This document shows, in pieces, positions 60,998-64,000 of a stretch of DNA of 64,000 bases (position 1 is the first letter of the stretch; each line of letters starts with the position of its first letter). Under the pieces are notes generated by a model that saw only the letters and a list, made by a program, of their open reading frames with translations, had not been told where the DNA came from and made no database searches. This DNA comes from Podocnemis expansa (Eukaryota > Chordata > Testudines > Podocnemididae). The stretch lies in NCBI GenBank assembly GCA_007922195.1, contig ML682005.1:23332514-23396513 (forward strand), given 5' to 3'. Position numbers and translations under genes: made by a program.

Positions 60998-63361
60998 GGT
61001 TAAAGGGAAATAATCTGCTTGGGAGCACAAAGAGATGAGAGTAACTTCAGATACTGCCCTGCCACTGAGTCCCCCTTTCAATTTTCATGGCTTTTCTATA
61101 TTTTCTTATTTCTTAAAATAGTTTTTCTTTCCCCTGTGATTTTATGGAAAGATCTACGTAGACAAGAAAAAACTGACTGTATAGGGGAAACAGTGAAACA
61201 GAGTCTCTAAAGTGCTGGCAAATGTGTAAAGTAAATTGGAAACGTTTTTCTGATATTTCAGTTATCATTCTCTTGAGTATTGTAAAACTAAGATTGTTCT
61301 TAAATTGACAGTGCTGCATTAACAAATGGTGTCGAGCCCCACACAGAAAGATATGGAGAAGGTTTCTGTTATACCCACATGTTATGATTTACATTGTTAC
61401 ATTTGTTGATGTTTCTCCCTTAGTTAATTTCCTAATGCTCTTACCATAGCTGGTTATTATAGACTTTGTAGCTCTTAATTCTGTAATACACAAGAAATGT
61501 AAATAAGTAAAGCAATGTTCATAATCTTTTTTCTTAATAAGTTGTCTGGTAGATATAGAAAGTTAAGAATTACACAGTAATTTTAAAATAAGCTCAAAGA
61601 ACTGAATTGTCCTTTGCATTGCATTGGCTGTGCCTTGTATATTCGGGTAAATAGACTCCATGTTCCTAGACCTGCTGCTATATGTGTGCTGTTTTCTTTC
61701 TTTTTGTTTCAGACCTTCTGTGCCCTTAAACAAATGCAAATCCACTGATATTGATTAGGTGTGCAGATTGCATTTGCCAGTATTGTGGTTTGCTTTGGTG
61801 AGGTGAAAGTGGAAAAACATATTTAAAGGAAAATATCCAGGACTCTCGGAGCCTTAACTATTGAAGTTCAGCGTGAAGATGCTCTATATAATAACTGATA
61901 CTCCCTTCTTTTTGCCTCCTGCTGCTTGTGTGTATACCTAAATGTAAATCAAAAGTGTATAGACGTTCATCCTGTTATCAAAAATAAATATACACACACA
62001 CACGAATAGCTTGTCCATTAAAAGGATGTGGCAAACACACTTTCCCTCCTCCCAATATTTACTTGTTTAAGTGGCTCTGCCAAAGGGTTTGATGTTCCTT
62101 AACAATGACAGGCAAAGAATGAAAAATAGGTTTGTGCCCTCTTATTGCTTCTGTTAAAACAAAGCAAGAAGGCCCCACAGGTGTACAAAGGTTGCTTTCT
62201 ATGTCTTTTTTTGGTTTAACTTAGTAATTGATATTTCTGGTGTTTCTGTCTTGGTTTAGCAGAGTTGTCCTTGGAGTGACATTACTGAATCTTTTAACAA
62301 AACTTACTGCCTGGTTGTTTGTCAAAGTTTGAATTAAAGGCATGTTATGAAAACAGTCTGAATTATGGACCCATCCTCTCTGTTAGTCAGGTTTCACTTT
62401 GTGCTGTCATCTAATTTGATATGTGTTCTCCAGGCACTGCCAGCCTGTCATTCAGTAAAAGTAGGATAGCTAAATCCCAAATTTCCAATGTGAAATAAAT
62501 AAATAAATGAGCGGAACGCTTTTTATTTTTCCAGGCTTCCTTTATACATCAAGGGTGCTTCCACAGTTAGAGACTAAGTATTTTTCTACAGTAAGGAAGC
62601 TCACCCAGTGCTAACAGGTTCAGGTGACGTGTCAGAAATGCCTGAGTACTCTCTGTTGTTGCTTTCATATTTATGACCAGCCATGGAAGAAGTGACTAAT
62701 ACAGGCAAACACTCAGAAAAGCACAACCCATTTTTTTAATATTTAGGTCACCTTTAACTTGTTGTTAACAAAAGAAAAAATAATGAATAAAAAATCCTTG
62801 TGATAAACTTTGTTATCTTTGACTATTTAAATACTAGTGACGTCTTTCAAATAAAACACTGTACAAGAAAACACATGTTGTGTACAGATCTTAGATTCAG
62901 ATGATTGCATCAAATATGTTGCTATCAGAATCCATGAACAGTTCCATCTCTAGATGTTCTATAGGTTTATATATAAGCTTGTGTTGCCCATAGTCCTCTT
63001 TTCTTTGACAGAAGTTACACTTTAGAAATGACAGACTTCTGTGATGAAAAGAGAAAATTTCTCTGAACACCATGCTCAGGATGCAAAAAATATTCACTTA
63101 TTTAGCTTAGCAGACAGTTTGCAGGCCCCAAGTGTTCATGGGGAAATGCTGTGTTCTCTCTTACATATCACAGTTTTGTTTTAAATGCTCAATATCCTAG
63201 TTGTTGATAAAAATGGTATCTATCGTGACCTTAAAGAAACCTAAAATATTAAATATCTTCTGTTATAAGTGCAAAATGTAGTGGTTGGTAGGGGAAGAAT
63301 TACCATAATTTATTAGTATTCTACATCTAAGAAAGCTGCAGTGTATGTTCTGTGTTTTCAG

Positions 63362-63461
63362 GAGTTGTGTCAATGCCGACCTGGCGAAGGAAACTGTTCC
63401 TGTTGCAAGGAGTGCATGCTTTGTCTAGGCACACTGTGGGATGAGTGCTGTGACTGTGTTG
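63362..63461 (+). CDS. TWSG1: TWSG1 second coding exon (Cys-rich BMP-binding region)
   Basis: Acceptor ttttcag, donor gtaagt; 100 bp, entering in phase 0 and leaving after one base of a Gly codon. It encodes [20 protein letters not shown] then [13 protein letters not shown]: ten cysteines in 33 residues, the N-terminal Cys-rich domain that contacts BMP ligands. With the three Cys of the previous exon the pattern matches twisted gastrulation. Later exons lie beyond the window. No defects. Confidence 0.96.
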
Positions 63462-64000
63462 GTAAGTTAATTATTTATTACCTACTGTTACTGCTCATTA
63501 CATTATTTCTGTAATTAGAAAGGTAAATTCTTCAGGGCAGGGTCTGTCTTACATATTTTAATAAACAGCACACAGTGAGAGTGGAATAGCTAAATATAAG
63601 CAAGTAGCTATTACTGGGACACTAAATTACATTATCTGTGGTATTCCCAATTTTATTCAGTTAATATTACAGTAACTGATGTGCTAACTCCGTTTCAGAT
63701 TATGGACAACTGCTTGATTTGTCATTTGAAAGGAACTCGATACACCAGCAGCGTTCAGTTATCACATTCTGAAATGCAGTGAGAGTACTAACTACAAAGT
63801 CTGATTAGAAATATACAAACAGTTGCTGTCTCATAAACCCTCAGAGCTCGAAATGAATACTCACCATCTTTACCAGACACTTCCTAGCCAGAAGAGCAAT
63901 GTTCCCTCTGAGCTGCGCAGGTGTGCAGACGCGCAGTGGCCCTCACACACCCACGCAGGCATCAGAGACTCCCATGCAGCCCCAGGACATGTTCAGAGCC
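63462..64000 (+). other. TWSG1: TWSG1 intron, start
   Basis: Begins gtaagttaat and runs past the window. About 63525-63570 (tcttcagggcagggtctgtc) resembles an L2-like 3' end. A MITE begins at 63898. Confidence 0.85.
63898..64000. mobile_element. hAT-type MITE (GTTCCCTCTAA family), cut by the window edge
   Basis: Starts caatgttccctctgagctgc and continues with gcgca/gtgtg-type text. The right end lies outside. Confidence 0.65.

Larger units (their letters stand above)
39798..63361 (+). other. TWSG1: TWSG1 intron, 23.6 kb, with repeats
   Basis: Runs from gtattcc to ttttcag. Listed separately are hAT and Harbinger-type MITEs, three CR1 copies, a PLE foldback and a possible SANT-type remnant. 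I can name nothing in 40102-41762, 41976-42923, 43128-44005, 44208-45735, 45935-48166, 48426-49793, 55046-56560, 58700-59479 or 61006-63361, apart from weak L2-like phrases near 60075-60150 and A runs near 43121 and 43749. Confidence 0.85.

Overview
The window is vertebrate nuclear DNA holding parts of two same-strand genes whose exons I recognise by translation: the 3' end of ANKRD12 (coding exons at 5721-5819, 14658-14801, 20284-20379, 20764-20949, then a 3'UTR to about 22.08 kb) and the 5' end of TWSG1, twisted gastrulation (CpG-island first exon ending 36235, signal-peptide exon ending 39797, Cys-rich exon 63362-63461, continuing past the window). ANKRD12 followed by TWSG1 is the known vertebrate gene order. 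All six coding exons have canonical AG/GT borders and an open frame, so both genes look intact where visible.

The repeat content points to a non-avian sauropsid, most likely a turtle: CR1 LINEs, L2-like 3' ends, a DIRS-like element, Penelope-like (PLE) fragments, PIF/Harbinger-type MITEs and many hAT-type MITEs. This assignment is inference from repeat style; crocodilian or tuatara is not excluded.

Layout. 1-22 kb: ANKRD12 introns carrying a reverse CR1, PLE ends, hAT elements, a fragmented CR1, an L2-like stretch, a 400-N assembly gap, and a 2.57-kb pogo/Tigger transposon with TIRs and TA target duplication. 22-35.7 kb: intergenic, with a PLE endonuclease remnant, a 6.4-kb DIRS-like element bounded by inverted repeats and invaded by two hAT-like elements, a 1.14-kb LTR, a PLE foldback, and several MITEs. 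About 35.7-36.9 kb: the TWSG1 CpG island. 37-63 kb: TWSG1 introns, with Harbinger-type and hAT MITEs, a 5'-complete CR1 abutting an older CR1, and a third CR1 holding two MITEs with clean 8-bp duplications.

No cellular non-coding RNA gene, CRISPR array or new multi-gene system was found. Most other open frames are transposon remnants or chance frames in GC-rich repeats. The observations most worth following are hammerhead-ribozyme-like cores in the PLE ends, the DIRS-like element without a visible RT or recombinase, the pogo element with Glu at its second catalytic position, two Pumilio-type motifs beside the last ANKRD12 poly(A) signal, and a diverged direct-repeat pair of unknown family.
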